64,000 bases of DNA. It comes from Amorphoplanes friuliensis DSM 7358 (lineage in GTDB: Bacteria; Actinomycetota; Actinomycetes; Mycobacteriales; Micromonosporaceae). Every line of letters starts with the position of its first letter. Position 1 is the stretch's first letter. Position numbers and translations under genes: made by a program. The DNA lies in the NCBI RefSeq assembly GCF_000494755.1, contig NC_022657.1, positions 6,424,001 to 6,488,000 on the forward strand. The letters are read 5' to 3'. Below, piece after piece: positions 55,945 through 64,000 of the stretch. Below the pieces are notes generated by a model. That model was not told where the DNA came from, did no database searches, and saw nothing but the letters and a program-made list of their open reading frames with translations.

Positions 55945-56325
55945 TTACTCCTCGATCGCTTCATCTGGGCTTCCTTCGATCGGACGTGCGGTTTCCAGCA
56001 CCGCCTGGATAAGGCGCTGCGGATCGCGAACACGCTTGGCTTCCAGGGTGACGAGATCAGTTCCATCCTCCGCCTTGACAGTGAGCGTCACATCCGATCG
56101 ATTCTGTGCCATCCATAGGGCAATCGATCGGGCGACGACTGCTGCGGCACCAGCGATGGTCGGAATCGCGACGGCCAGTTCAGAGAACGCACCGAGTTCG
56201 CCCGGCTGGATCGGCGGTATGTGTCGACTGACGCAGCCCTTGATCAACTCTTCCTGCCGTAGCCAGTTCAGCAAAGACGAACCCGGGTCGCCGACGCCGT
56301 CGATCGCAAAACGAAACTCATTCAC
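55945..56325 (-). CDS. Effector-associated constant component EACC1
   Basis: A 126-residue protein starting MNEFRFAIDGVGDPGSSLL. Features are LLNWLRQEELIKG, a hydrophobic Ala-rich segment (ELAVAIPTIAGAAAVVAR) and VTLTVKAEDGTDLVTLEAKR, as in the EACC1 family found beside caspase, trypsin and other effectors in predicted conflict systems. AGAGGA lies upstream of the ATG. Two bases separate it from the caspase-DnaJ gene, so they form one operon. Confidence 0.8.
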   Translation of the reverse strand: MNEFRFAIDGVGDPGSSLLNWLRQEELIKGCVSRHIPPIQPGELGAFSELAVAIPTIAGAAAVVARSIALWMAQNRSDVTLTVKAEDGTDLVTLEAKRVRDPQRLIQAVLETARPIEGSPDEAIEE

Positions 56326-56773
56326 GTAAATCCTCTCGGCTGAACTCGTCGCATTGCAAGTATCTCTTACTACAACCCATCCCCATGCAACCTCCGCGGC
56401 GTCGTGGTTTGCCGCGGCCTTTCATGTGAATGCGCTCAACTCGGCATGAGAGCGCACCAGTCGGCCAGCGGTTGCCGTTGTCGGCCTTCGACCGGACTAC
56501 GAGTGCCCCCGTTGACGGCGCACTCGTGCTGGGTCAGCGACCTCGGCGCGTAACCGGCATCCGGTGGGTGACACCCGCGCTGTTTGCCTGCGATGCAGAA
56601 GCTGCTCTGGCACATTGATCGCACCTATGGGCCTACCGGCGTGCTGCGGAACGGGCCAACGGCTCGCCCGCCCACCGACGGCAGCGGACGGTTCTCGGTG
56701 GACGGGACTGCGTAGGATCCCGAAACGTATCGGCAGCACTGGATCGATCGACCACCGGAACGGGGAAAACCGC
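56326..56773. other. Gene-free stretch between EACC1 and the lipoprotein gene
   Basis: These 448 bases separate divergent genes (EACC1 on minus, lipoprotein on plus). Open frames here have no recognisable composition. The promoter of each gene should lie inside. No clear operator is seen. Confidence 0.4.
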
Positions 56774-57478
56774 GTGAGAAATGCAGGATGGGTCTTGGCC
56801 GGGATGACCATCACGCTCGGGATCCTGACCGGATGCGGCGTCACACCGGTCGAGCAGACGCCGGGTCTTTCGGCGGCCGCCACGTCCGGCAAGGTCGCGG
56901 AATATCCGTCGATGACGGCGCTGCGCAAGGTCGAACAGGCCGGCGTCGCTTTTGACCTCACGTGGACGGTCACCGACTCACCGCTGATCGTCGTTGCTCC
57001 GCACGGTGGCGCGATCGAATTGCGTACCAGCGAAATTGCGAGCGCGGTCGCGGGTGCGGACCACACGCAGTGTCAGTTCAAGGGCAAGCTGCCTGCGGGG
57101 CAGAACTTTCCGCGACTGCATGTGACCAGCGAGAACTGGGACACCGAAGAGTGCTTGATCCTGATCCGTCAGCGGCCCCACGCCCTGTCGATCCACGGCG
57201 CGTCGAAGCCAGGTGAGATCGCCTACATCGGTGGGCGTGACACCGCGACGGGCGCCGACCTGGGGGCGGCTCTGCGATCGGCTGGCTTCAGCGTTCAACA
57301 GCCTGCGCCGGCTGACATCGCCGGGACCTCGATCGACAACTTCGTCAACAAGGACGCCGACGGCGCCGGGGTCCAATTCGAACTCACCACCGACCTTCGC
57401 ATGCTGCTGTTTCCCACGAAAGACGGTCCGCCCTCGACGCGTGGACAGGCTTTCATCGACGCCGTGCGATCCGTGTAA
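56774..57478 (+). CDS. Secreted lipoprotein of unknown function
   Basis: A 234-residue protein from a GTG with GGGG upstream. The signal peptide RNAGWVLAGMTITLGILTGC ends in the lipobox LTGC, so it is exported and lipid-anchored. The mature part (TALRKVEQAGVAFDLTWTV; AIELRTSEIASAVAGADHTQ) matches no family I can name. A monocistronic gene at the cell surface. Confidence 0.75.
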   Translation: MRNAGWVLAGMTITLGILTGCGVTPVEQTPGLSAAATSGKVAEYPSMTALRKVEQAGVAFDLTWTVTDSPLIVVAPHGGAIELRTSEIASAVAGADHTQCQFKGKLPAGQNFPRLHVTSENWDTEECLILIRQRPHALSIHGASKPGEIAYIGGRDTATGADLGAALRSAGFSVQQPAPADIAGTSIDNFVNKDADGAGVQFELTTDLRMLLFPTKDGPPSTRGQAFIDAVRSV

Positions 57479-57828
57479 CGCAAACCGCTGAGCCCTCGAG
57501 TCGCCGAGTCGGCGCTCCTCATTGCTGCGGGGGCTTTGATCTGGGCGGCGAGGACGAGGCGCGCCTGAAGCGAAGGAACGCACCTTCCGCGCCGGCATCT
57601 CCCGACCGACGGACACGAGCTCGACCGGACGAGGACGATTCGTGGACGCCATTCCGGGTACGCCGCAGCCCCGGCCCCATCGGCGCGCCCCGGCACAGCG
57701 CGGAACGGTCACGGGAGGGTGGAAACCTCCAGCTCAGTGGGCGGTGCTTGGGGGGATTGTCACCGCCTGAAAGGTTCGATCATGATTTGCCTTCGGACAG
57801 CGGTCGCGAAGGAGCCGCTGCAGGTTAG
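57479..57828. other. Gene-free stretch
   Basis: No gene is visible in these 350 bases between the lipoprotein and mannosyltransferase genes. The promoter of the GT87 gene should lie in the second half. Confidence 0.4.
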
Positions 57829-59052
57829 ATGTCGCAGGCCGTGCATCCGGTGAGGCAGCCACGCGCGATGCGAGGGCTCGGTCCGATCCTGGCCGTGATC
57901 GGCGCCGCCGCCGTCCTGGCAGGTGCGACGGCCTGGGCCGAAATACCCGCCAAGCTGAGTGTCCATGGGGAGTTCGTAGACCTTTCCGTCTACCGGTACG
58001 GCGGCCGGTTGATTCTTGACGGTCTGCCGCTCTACGGCTCCCGTGACCCGGCAACCGGTCTGGCCTTCACCTATCCGCCCTTCGCGGCGGTAGCGCTGGT
58101 GGCGCTGGAGCCGGTTCCGTTCTGGCTCGCCACGGCCTGGTGGACGGCGGCGTCGGTCGGCGCGATGGCCGGGACCATCCTGGTAGCAGGGCATGCGCTC
58201 GGCCGTCCCGTTCCGCACCGGCTGGTCGCGCTGCTAACCGTGGGTGCGCTTGCCCTGGAACCGGTGTGGCAGAACCTCACCTTCGGCCAGATCAACCTCT
58301 TGCTGATGCTGGCAGTGCTCATCGATCTGGTCCACCCGGATCGGCGCTGGTCGGGCGTGCTCGTAGGCATCGCAGCCGGGGTGAAACTGACCCCGCTCGT
58401 GTTCGTCGTCCTGCTGGTGCTGATCCATCGTCGTGCAGCGGCCGGTCGAGCGCTTCTGGCCTTTTTCGCCACCATTGCGATCGGGTTCGCGGTCATCCCG
58501 GGCTCGGCAAAGGCGTACTGGACCGACAATCTCATCGAGGCGGGCCGGGTCGGTCCCCCGGAACTGGCCCACAACCAGTCGGTGTTCGGCGCGCTCACCC
58601 GGCTGCTCGACGTCCCAGCGCCGACTCTGCTGTGGCTCGCGGTCGCCGGACCGCTCGCACTGGCGATCGTGGTCGTCGGCGCCCTCTGGTGGCGCCGTGG
58701 CGACCGGGTACTCGGCGCCGGCTTCGCAGCGTTGGCCATGCTTTTCGCTTCACCGGTCTCCTGGTCCCACCACTGGGTATGGGCCGCGCCCATCGGGCTG
58801 GCACTGTGGTCGTACAACTGGTGGGCGAGCATCGTGTGGACCGCGGTGTTCGTGGCCCGCCCGTTTGTGTGGCCACCATGGGGTCAGAGCCGCGAGTATC
58901 GCTGGGGTCCGATCGAGCACATCATCGGCAACGCCTACCTGCTCGCCGCGCTCGCCCTCTGCGTCTGGGCGGCGGTGAGACTCAGCGCCGGCGGTATGGC
59001 AGTACCGGCGGCGGATGGCCACGCCTCCCTCGATCAGAAAGCTCACCGATGA
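57829..59052 (+). CDS. GT87-family mannosyltransferase (DUF2029)
   Basis: A 407-residue polytopic membrane protein. The first loop holds EFVDLSVYRYGGRLILDG, GLPLYG and LAFTYPPFAA; later VWQNLTFGQINLLLM and AAGVKLTPLVFVV. These blocks mark the GT87/DUF2029 family of polyprenyl-phosphomannose-dependent alpha-1,2-mannosyltransferases that decorate lipomannan and related glycans in Actinobacteria. About ten membrane helices are visible. Confidence 0.9.
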   Translation: MSQAVHPVRQPRAMRGLGPILAVIGAAAVLAGATAWAEIPAKLSVHGEFVDLSVYRYGGRLILDGLPLYGSRDPATGLAFTYPPFAAVALVALEPVPFWLATAWWTAASVGAMAGTILVAGHALGRPVPHRLVALLTVGALALEPVWQNLTFGQINLLLMLAVLIDLVHPDRRWSGVLVGIAAGVKLTPLVFVVLLVLIHRRAAAGRALLAFFATIAIGFAVIPGSAKAYWTDNLIEAGRVGPPELAHNQSVFGALTRLLDVPAPTLLWLAVAGPLALAIVVVGALWWRRGDRVLGAGFAALAMLFASPVSWSHHWVWAAPIGLALWSYNWWASIVWTAVFVARPFVWPPWGQSREYRWGPIEHIIGNAYLLAALALCVWAAVRLSAGGMAVPAADGHASLDQKAHR

Positions 59053-59159
59053 GCCTGCGCCGCCGTCAAGAGCTACCGAGTCACTGCGGCACTGATCGCT
59101 ACTAGCAGCGCTCACCGCGACCGACGAGCGCGGATCGCGGCATGAGCGGATTGCGAGGG

Positions 59160-59753
59160 CTACTCGGGCATCAGGGCGGTCACCAGGTCGCGCAATGTCC
59201 GGTCGAGGCGGTTTCCGTCGCCACGCTCCAGTGCGTTCAGGATCAGTTCGCTGTGCAGGGTGGCGAGGAGGATGTGGGCGAGCATGTCAGCGTCGAGGTC
59301 CGGCCGTTGCTGATGGGCCAGTTGGCTGATGTGGTCGTGCCAGGACCGGTAAACCGGATGCTCCTCACGCGGTTCCTGCTCCGACGCGGCGGTGACGGGC
59401 GCGGCGGGGCCGAGGGCGGCGAGCAGGCCCTTGTTGCGGGCGACCAACTCGACCACAGCGGTGAGGAAGGCCAGGAGTCGTGCGCGCGGCGGGGCGCCCT
59501 GACCCAGCGGCGGCGGGCCGGTGGTGATCGCGATCTCCAGGTCCTGCGCGCGTTCCTGCATGAGTGCGCGCATGAGCCCGTGCCGGCTGCCGAACCGATG
59601 GAACACCGTGCCCTTGCCGACGCCGGCGGCCGTGGCCACCTGTTCCATCGAGATCTGTTGCGGGTGATGCCGGGTCAGCAACTCCTCGGTGGCGCGCAGG
59701 ATGGCCGCGCGGTTACGGACCGCGTCGGCGCGGAGTCGTTCGGGCTCGGTCAT
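59160..59753 (-). CDS. TetR-family regulator
   Basis: A 197-residue repressor. The N-terminal HTH reads NRAAILRATEELL, ISMEQVATAAGVGKGTVFHR and FGSRHGLMRALM. The ATG at 59753 was chosen because the conserved domain begins about ten residues later. It is divergent from the quinone oxidoreductase gene across an 84-bp gap with a palindromic operator, so it likely represses that gene and itself. Confidence 0.92.
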   Translation of the reverse strand: MTEPERLRADAVRNRAAILRATEELLTRHHPQQISMEQVATAAGVGKGTVFHRFGSRHGLMRALMQERAQDLEIAITTGPPPLGQGAPPRARLLAFLTAVVELVARNKGLLAALGPAAPVTAASEQEPREEHPVYRSWHDHISQLAHQQRPDLDADMLAHILLATLHSELILNALERGDGNRLDRTLRDLVTALMPE

Positions 59754-59767
59754 GGCACACCTCGACA

Positions 59768-59786
59768 ACTGGACCGTCGGTCCAGT
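59768..59786. promoter_or_regulatory. Palindromic TetR operator
   Basis: A perfect 19-base palindrome with a central T, half-site ACTGGACCG. A second matching half-site (CGGTCCAGT) lies at 59812-59820. Placed between the divergent TetR and oxidoreductase genes, this is the likely binding site of the regulator. Confidence 0.75.
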
Positions 59787-59837
59787 AACGTCCCGGACCG
59801 AAGTTGACTGCCGGTCCAGTTTAGGCGAGGGGTGGCC

Positions 59838-60827
59838 ATGCGACGCGTCCGGTACTACGAGTACGGCGGGCCGGAGGTACTGACCGCCGAAGATGTCGAT
59901 CAGCCGGTCCCCCAGGCGGGACAGGTACTGCTGCGAGCCGAGGCGATCGGCGTCAACTTCGTCGACACCCGGTTTCGCAGTGGACCCGGCAGCGGCAGCA
60001 TCTTCCATCGCCCTCTGCCCGGCCGCCCGACCGGTGACGTGGTCGGCACGGTCACCCGAGTGGGACCCGGCGTCGAACCGCAGCTTGTGGGCCGGCGGGT
60101 CGCCGCGCTCGCCGAGGACGCGTACGCGGACTACGTCGTCGCCGAAGCACTATGGCTCGCCGCCGTCCCTGACCACCTCGATGCCGGTGACGCCAGCATG
60201 CTGGCCATGAGCGCCCCCGTCGCCCTGCGGATCCTTCGCGCCGCGCAGCTGAACCCCGGCGACACCGTCCTGATCCACGCCGCCGCCGGCGGCATCGGAC
60301 ACCTCGCCGTGCAATTCGCCAAGTTCCTCGGCGCCGGAACCGTCATCGGCACGGCCCGATCATCAAGCAAGCTCGACTTCGTCCGGGCCGTCGGCGCTGA
60401 CGTCGCCATCGACTACGCACAACCTGACTGGCCCGACCAGGTCCGCGCAGCCGCCCCCGGTGGTGTCGACATCGTGCTCGACGCGGTCGGTGGAACGATC
60501 CTGCAGTCCAGTCTCGACCTGCTTGCGCCCTTCGGCCGCGCCGTGGTCTACGGCGCCGCGACCGGAGAACTGGAGCAGATCCCGGTCGTCAAACTCTTCG
60601 CGCTGCGATCCGTCACCGGGTTCAACCTCACCGCCTGGCGCCACGCGAGCCCGGACCAGGCACGCCACGAGATGGACGAGATCGCCGACCTGTTCGCAGC
60701 CGGCCGGCTGCGCACCACCGTGCACGCCGGCCTCCCACTCACTCAGGCCGCGACCGCCCACGAACTCATCGAGACCCGCTCTCACACCGGCCGCATCCTG
60801 CTACTCCCGGATGCCCGAAGCACTTGA
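59838..60827 (+). CDS. Zinc-free quinone oxidoreductase (MDR family)
   Basis: A 329-residue NADPH-dependent oxidoreductase. It starts RRVRYYEYGGPEVLT, has GVNFVDTRFRSGPG, the nucleotide-binding IHAAAGGIGHLAVQFAKFLG near residue 145 and VDIVLDAVGGTILQSSL. No zinc-binding cysteines are seen, as in the QOR subgroup. The ATG at 59838 has GAGGGG upstream. It is probably controlled by the divergent TetR protein and may detoxify quinones. Confidence 0.9.
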   Translation: MRRVRYYEYGGPEVLTAEDVDQPVPQAGQVLLRAEAIGVNFVDTRFRSGPGSGSIFHRPLPGRPTGDVVGTVTRVGPGVEPQLVGRRVAALAEDAYADYVVAEALWLAAVPDHLDAGDASMLAMSAPVALRILRAAQLNPGDTVLIHAAAGGIGHLAVQFAKFLGAGTVIGTARSSSKLDFVRAVGADVAIDYAQPDWPDQVRAAAPGGVDIVLDAVGGTILQSSLDLLAPFGRAVVYGAATGELEQIPVVKLFALRSVTGFNLTAWRHASPDQARHEMDEIADLFAAGRLRTTVHAGLPLTQAATAHELIETRSHTGRILLLPDARST

Positions 60828-60832
60828 GGAAG

Positions 60833-60849
60833 ATACGACGAAATCGTAT
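60833..60849. promoter_or_regulatory. Dyad upstream of the MarR gene
   Basis: A 6+6 bp inverted repeat (ATACGA/TCGTAT) with a 5-base spacer, 11 bases before the start of the MarR gene and next to a TATAGT sequence that could be a -10 box. It is a likely autoregulatory operator. Confidence 0.6.
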
Positions 60850-60860
60850 AGTCCGAAATC

Positions 60861-61295
60861 GTGATATCTGAAGCCGCGCCTTCTGACTGGTCCGCCCTGC
60901 TTGCTCTACAACGGGCTACCCATGCCACCCTGCAGGTTCTTGCGGCCGAACTCGTCGATCTCGATCTCACCGCCTCCGAGATCAACGCCTTGGCCAACCT
61001 TGCCGACGCCCGAGGCCTCACCATCTCCGAACTCGGCAAGGCCGTGGGTGTACGCCCCACGACACTCACCAGCGTGCTGGACCGCCTCGAACGACGCGGA
61101 CACATCACCCGGGGCAGTCGTCCGGGAGACCGCCGGGTTGTCGTTGTCGAGCTCACCTCGGATGGCCGCAAAGCCGCCACCGCAGTCCGCGAATCCATCA
61201 CCCGTACAGAGCGCCGCGCGCTGGGCGGCCTGCCGGTCGGTGAGATGGCTGTCTTGCGACAGGCGCTGGAAGCTCTGGCGGGAATGTCCTCATGA
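60861..61295 (+). CDS. MarR-family regulator
   Basis: A 144-residue winged-helix protein starting at GTG. The DNA-binding part reads LTASEINALANLADARGLTI, SELGKAVGVRPTTLTSVLDR, LERRGHITRGSRPGDRRVV. Its stop overlaps the start of the next gene (ATGA). Autoregulation via the dyad at 60833-60849 is likely. Confidence 0.92.
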   Translation: MISEAAPSDWSALLALQRATHATLQVLAAELVDLDLTASEINALANLADARGLTISELGKAVGVRPTTLTSVLDRLERRGHITRGSRPGDRRVVVVELTSDGRKAATAVRESITRTERRALGGLPVGEMAVLRQALEALAGMSS

Positions 61296-61726
61296 CAACG
61301 CCGGACTCACCGGCCTTCGAAGCACTGATGGCCCAGGTGATGACCACTGCCGAACAGTTCGGTCACCGGGAACATGTCCACCTGACGTGGCTGGCCGTGC
61401 GGCACTACGGAGTTTCCGAAGCGATCGATCTCATCAGCGACGGGATCCAGCGCACCGCCCGATACGCCGGCGCGCCGCAGAAATACCACGCAACGGTCAG
61501 CCGCGCATGGGTTGAACTCATCGGACACCACGCCTCCGAAACCCGGCAAGAGGACTTCGCCGGGTTCGCCGACCAGCATCCCGCCCTCCTCGACAAGCGC
61601 CTGCTCCTTCGCTTCTACCGATCGGCGACGCTGGCCAGCGTTCAGGCCAAGCAGGGCTGGGTCCCGCCCGACCTCGTCCCGTTTCCCTGGCAGAGTCTCG
61701 ACGCCCACGGGCCCGGGCGGGGTTGA
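61292..61726 (+). CDS. Hypothetical protein coupled to the MarR gene
   Basis: A 144-residue helical protein (FGHREHVHLTWLAVRHYG; ISDGIQRTARYAGAPQKYHA; AWVELIGHHASE). Conserved-looking histidines and the HVHLTW block recur in a family of uncharacterised actinobacterial proteins. It is translated with the MarR gene and is presumably its target or partner. No signal peptide is seen. Confidence 0.75.
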   Translation: MTTPDSPAFEALMAQVMTTAEQFGHREHVHLTWLAVRHYGVSEAIDLISDGIQRTARYAGAPQKYHATVSRAWVELIGHHASETRQEDFAGFADQHPALLDKRLLLRFYRSATLASVQAKQGWVPPDLVPFPWQSLDAHGPGRG

Positions 61727-61774
61727 TCACGCGATACGACCCGGGCAAGCGTCAGTCGTCTTCTCGGCCGTTGC

Positions 61775-61930
61775 TTACAGGTCACTCGGCCAGGGCGTTG
61801 TTGAGGGCCCGGGCGAGCCAATGCTCGTGCCGATCGTGGTGATCAACAAGTCGTGCAGCTCGGGCGCGATCCGGGCCCGGACGATGTCGCAGGCGCGTTC
61901 GGCGACCTGGCCGAGTTTGAGCGAGGTCAT
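61775..61930 (-). pseudogene. Remnant of a small gene, probably frameshifted
   Basis: An ATG at 61930 opens TSLKLGQVAERACDIVRARI APELHDLL, which looks coding, but the last third (TTIGTSIGSPGPSTTPWPS) does not. A neighbouring frame provides HEHWLARALNNALAE followed by a stop, a more natural end. A frameshift near 61830 would join them into a protein of about 50 residues. I do not recognise it. Confidence 0.3.
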
Positions 61931-62205
61931 CCATCCCGACGCGGTGAACCGTGAGTCCAGAGCAAAGCCACCCGACTGCCGGATTCAGGGGCCGCCGGAT
62001 GCGCGATGGCATGGTCTTCGATCACTGGGCCAACCGCGACGACAAGCCTGCGATGGGTGCCGCCGACGCCGCTCTACCTGCGGCGGATTGGCCCTCGCCA
62101 AGCGACAAACCGCCCGCCCGGTCTCGCAGATGCCGCCTGGCCGAGATGATGGCGGTCTGGCGCAGGACCTGATCGGGTCGCGCGCGGGGGTTAGCGTCGC
62201 AGGGT
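61931..62205. other. Short gene-free stretch
   Basis: No supported gene in these 275 bases; open frames lack a start and codon bias. It lies between the remnant at 61775-61930 and the next gene on the plus strand. Confidence 0.35.
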
Positions 62206-62964
62206 ATGCAGAGCGTTGACCGGGTGCTGGCCAGGCATCTCGCCTATCTGGCGTTCATCGAAATCCGCTCGGCCGCGGGCGGGCCCACCCGGACACCAGC
62301 CAAGACCACGCCGGCGGAGGCGCTGACCCACATCCGGTTTCTGTCCGACCTGTGCCACAACCTGCCGCTCGGCGAAGGCCGCCGCCCGGATCGCTCGCGT
62401 ACCAGACCGCCGAGCCGGCGGGAGGTCGCGATGCGGGAGCGGCCGATGAGCTGGACCTGGAACACCGCCGGGCCGCAGGGCCAAGCCTGGATCCTGGCGC
62501 ACGTGGCGAAGCTGGATCTTGACTGGACTCCCCCGCCGCCGCTGCCGACCCCGTACGTGGTGCTTCCGCCGTTCACCCTGCAACAGCGGATGCGGTTCCT
62601 GGCGCGGTGGCCGGTGGGGACTCCGCGAGAACAGCGGGTGCTCAAGGTCTACGACAACACCACCCTCGCCGCGCACTCCCCACAGCTGGCCGGCCTGGTT
62701 GATCCCGGGGTCGAGCACTACGTCTTTCCGGACCCGTCGCCGTACGACGCCCAGAGCGCGGAACTGCTCTGCCGGTTGCTGCTGCGGATGGTCGACGGCG
62801 CGGAGGTCACCAGCCACGTACGGCTGGCGCCCGAGGTTTTCGCCGCGCTGCCGTCGAGCGTGCCGTTCTGGCGGCAGCGGCTGCTGGCCCATCGAGCCCG
62901 GCTCGTCGAACGGGATCTGGGACTGTGGACGCGGGATCGAGATCGCGTTTCCAGCAGGGCGTAG
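62206..62964 (+). CDS. Hypothetical protein
   Basis: A 252-residue protein from an ATG. The N-terminal part (LARHLAYLAFIEIRSAA, IRFLSDLCHNLPL) is helical; a middle RPMSWTWNTAGPQGQAWIL and an Arg-rich C-terminus follow. There is no family I can name, and no signal peptide or membrane segment. It is convergent with the NmrA-like gene (20-bp gap). Confidence 0.65.
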   Translation: MQSVDRVLARHLAYLAFIEIRSAAGGPTRTPAKTTPAEALTHIRFLSDLCHNLPLGEGRRPDRSRTRPPSRREVAMRERPMSWTWNTAGPQGQAWILAHVAKLDLDWTPPPPLPTPYVVLPPFTLQQRMRFLARWPVGTPREQRVLKVYDNTTLAAHSPQLAGLVDPGVEHYVFPDPSPYDAQSAELLCRLLLRMVDGAEVTSHVRLAPEVFAALPSSVPFWRQRLLAHRARLVERDLGLWTRDRDRVSSRA

Positions 62965-62984
62965 TTGCCGGTACACCTTGCTGG

Positions 62985-63905
62985 TCAACTTGCTGGTTGG
63001 GGTGGCGCGGAGAATGCGGTGGCGTGGTCCGTGACCCACTGGCGAAAGGTCCGCGCCGGTCTCCCAAGCTGGTCGGACACCGCGGAGGTGACATATGCGG
63101 GCTGCCCCATCGTCGCTTGCCATGCGGCCAGCAGCATGTTCGCTGCCGAGTGCAAGGCTTCCGGAGCCTGGCGCCGGAAATCGTCCGGTGACACTTCCTC
63201 GAAAGTGACCGGCCGACCGAGAACAGCACTGATGATTGCCACCTGCTCGGCCTGGCTGAGTGACTCGGGTCCGGTCAGGACGTAGTCACCGCCGGCGTGC
63301 CCGTCCTCGTACAGGGTTCGCGCGATGACCGCGGCGACGTCCCGGTCGTCGACGGGAGCCGTCTCTGCTGCGCCGTAGGGCCATCGGACGAGGCCGTCGT
63401 CACGGATGGAGGCGGCCCACCAGAACAAGGCGTTCGATGCGAACATCCCCGGCCGGATGATGGTCGACTCGAGTCCTGTGGCCGCGATGAGCCGCTCGAT
63501 CTCGGCGTGCAGGGCTGCCATCGGGTTCGGCTGCTGGAAGAAGGGGTGCGGGGTCCGGTGCGGGGCCGACAGGTAGACGACGCGCTGCGCCTCGGCGGCC
63601 AGCCGATCGATCACGGCAGCTGCGGTCGGGGGCGGCGCGGTCCAGACGAGGAACACCGTGCTGACACCGATCAGTGCGGCGTCGAGCGACTCGGGCACGG
63701 TGAGATCGCCGGTGACCACGTCGACGCCGGCGGGCAGTGTCGCCGCCGACTCGGACCGGCGGACGAGGGCGCGGACCGGCACCCCTGCCTCAGTCAGCTG
63801 GTCGACCACGGCGCGGCCGATCCGGCCGGTCGCCCCGGTGACGAGCACCGGGGATGCAGCTACGGATCTCTCAGCAAGTCGGCCGTCGTCCAGGGAATTT
63901 TTCAT
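62985..63905 (-). CDS. NmrA-like NAD(P)-binding protein
   Basis: A 306-residue Rossmann protein. The N-terminal dinucleotide motif is PVLVTGATGRIGRAVVDQL near residue 20, followed by VTGDLTVPESLDAAL and later TIIRPGMFASNALFW, as in NmrA/atypical short-chain dehydrogenases acting as NADPH sensors or reductases. It is divergent from a partial regulator gene at the window end across a strong dyad, a common arrangement for this family. Confidence 0.9.
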   Translation of the reverse strand: MKNSLDDGRLAERSVAASPVLVTGATGRIGRAVVDQLTEAGVPVRALVRRSESAATLPAGVDVVTGDLTVPESLDAALIGVSTVFLVWTAPPPTAAAVIDRLAAEAQRVVYLSAPHRTPHPFFQQPNPMAALHAEIERLIAATGLESTIIRPGMFASNALFWWAASIRDDGLVRWPYGAAETAPVDDRDVAAVIARTLYEDGHAGGDYVLTGPESLSQAEQVAIISAVLGRPVTFEEVSPDDFRRQAPEALHSAANMLLAAWQATMGQPAYVTSAVSDQLGRPARTFRQWVTDHATAFSAPPQPAS

Positions 63906-63919
63906 GGGCCCCAGTGAAA

Positions 63920-63951
63920 CGTTACCGAGTTAAAAAAGCAACTCGGTAACG
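63920..63951. promoter_or_regulatory. 12+12 bp dyad operator
   Basis: A perfect inverted repeat with 12-bp arms (CGTTACCGAGTT/AACTCGGTAACG) and an 8-base A-rich spacer. It lies between the divergent NmrA-like gene and the regulator gene at the right edge, and is probably the operator bound by that regulator. Confidence 0.8.
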
Positions 63952-63968
63952 AATGATACTGTGTTCCA

Positions 63969-64000
63969 GTGATCGAGTCTGCCGGACTGCGCGCGCGCAA
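63969..64000 (+). CDS. Start of a transcriptional regulator (probably TetR), truncated
   Basis: GTG at 63969 followed by IESAGLRARK, then the window ends. The GLRxRK start is typical of TetR-family regulators, where the next residues usually read (R/E)xTR. The dyad 18 bases upstream supports a regulator. Confidence 0.5.
   Translation, partial: MIESAGLRAR

Overview
The window looks like part of the chromosome of a high-GC filamentous actinomycete. GTG starts are frequent, overlapping stop/start codons are common, and the block scpA-scpB-pseudouridine synthase-cmk-der is typical of Actinobacteria. I would guess Micromonosporaceae (Actinoplanes or Micromonospora-like), but no sequence comparison was possible.

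Positions 1 to about 1,940 are chromosome with the start of a sigma factor gene, a small candidate gene and a decayed gene. Positions 1,939 to 33,261 form a genomic island. Its two ends are a perfect 45-bp direct repeat, and the right copy is the 3' part of an intact tRNA-Pro(GGG). Everything recognisable in the island is defence. It holds a complete type 2 BREX (Pgl) set: pglW and pglX in one minus-strand unit, and pglY, pglZ, brxD and brxHI in another. Extra genes sit inside the set: a PD-(D/E)XK-like nuclease coupled to pglW, and a plus-strand pair made of a GmrSD-like DUF262 protein and a protein with an EVE/PUA-like N-terminus and a HEPN C-terminus. Downstream of brxHI lies a four-gene unit with every junction overlapping: a CARF-HEPN protein, a very large SF1 helicase with a coiled-coil insertion, a protein with a possible winged helix, and a phospholipase D-type nuclease. 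There is no cas10, no other cas gene and no CRISPR array in the window. I do not recognise this as a named system, and it is the best candidate here for something undescribed. No integrase is visible in the island.

Positions 33,300 to about 47,000 are ordinary chromosome: der, cmk, an RluB-type pseudouridine synthase, scpB and scpA (both with long acidic low-complexity extensions), an APH-like kinase, a HAD phosphatase, a methyltransferase, a sulfotransferase-like protein, a NUDIX hydrolase, a class IV aminotransferase and a RelA/SpoT-type HD protein.

Positions 47,000 to 56,400 are a second accessory region of small conflict-type modules, several of them broken: a CBS-HEPN gene with a one-base frameshift, a short gene with an in-frame TAG, a PIN-domain protein, an AlbA_2 (Schlafen-like) protein, and an EACC1 gene with a caspase-DnaJ fusion that carries an in-frame TAA.

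The right end returns to metabolism and regulation: a lipoprotein, a GT87 mannosyltransferase, a divergent TetR/quinone oxidoreductase pair with a palindromic operator, a MarR regulator with a coupled small gene, and an NmrA-like reductase divergent from a truncated regulator across a 12+12 bp dyad.
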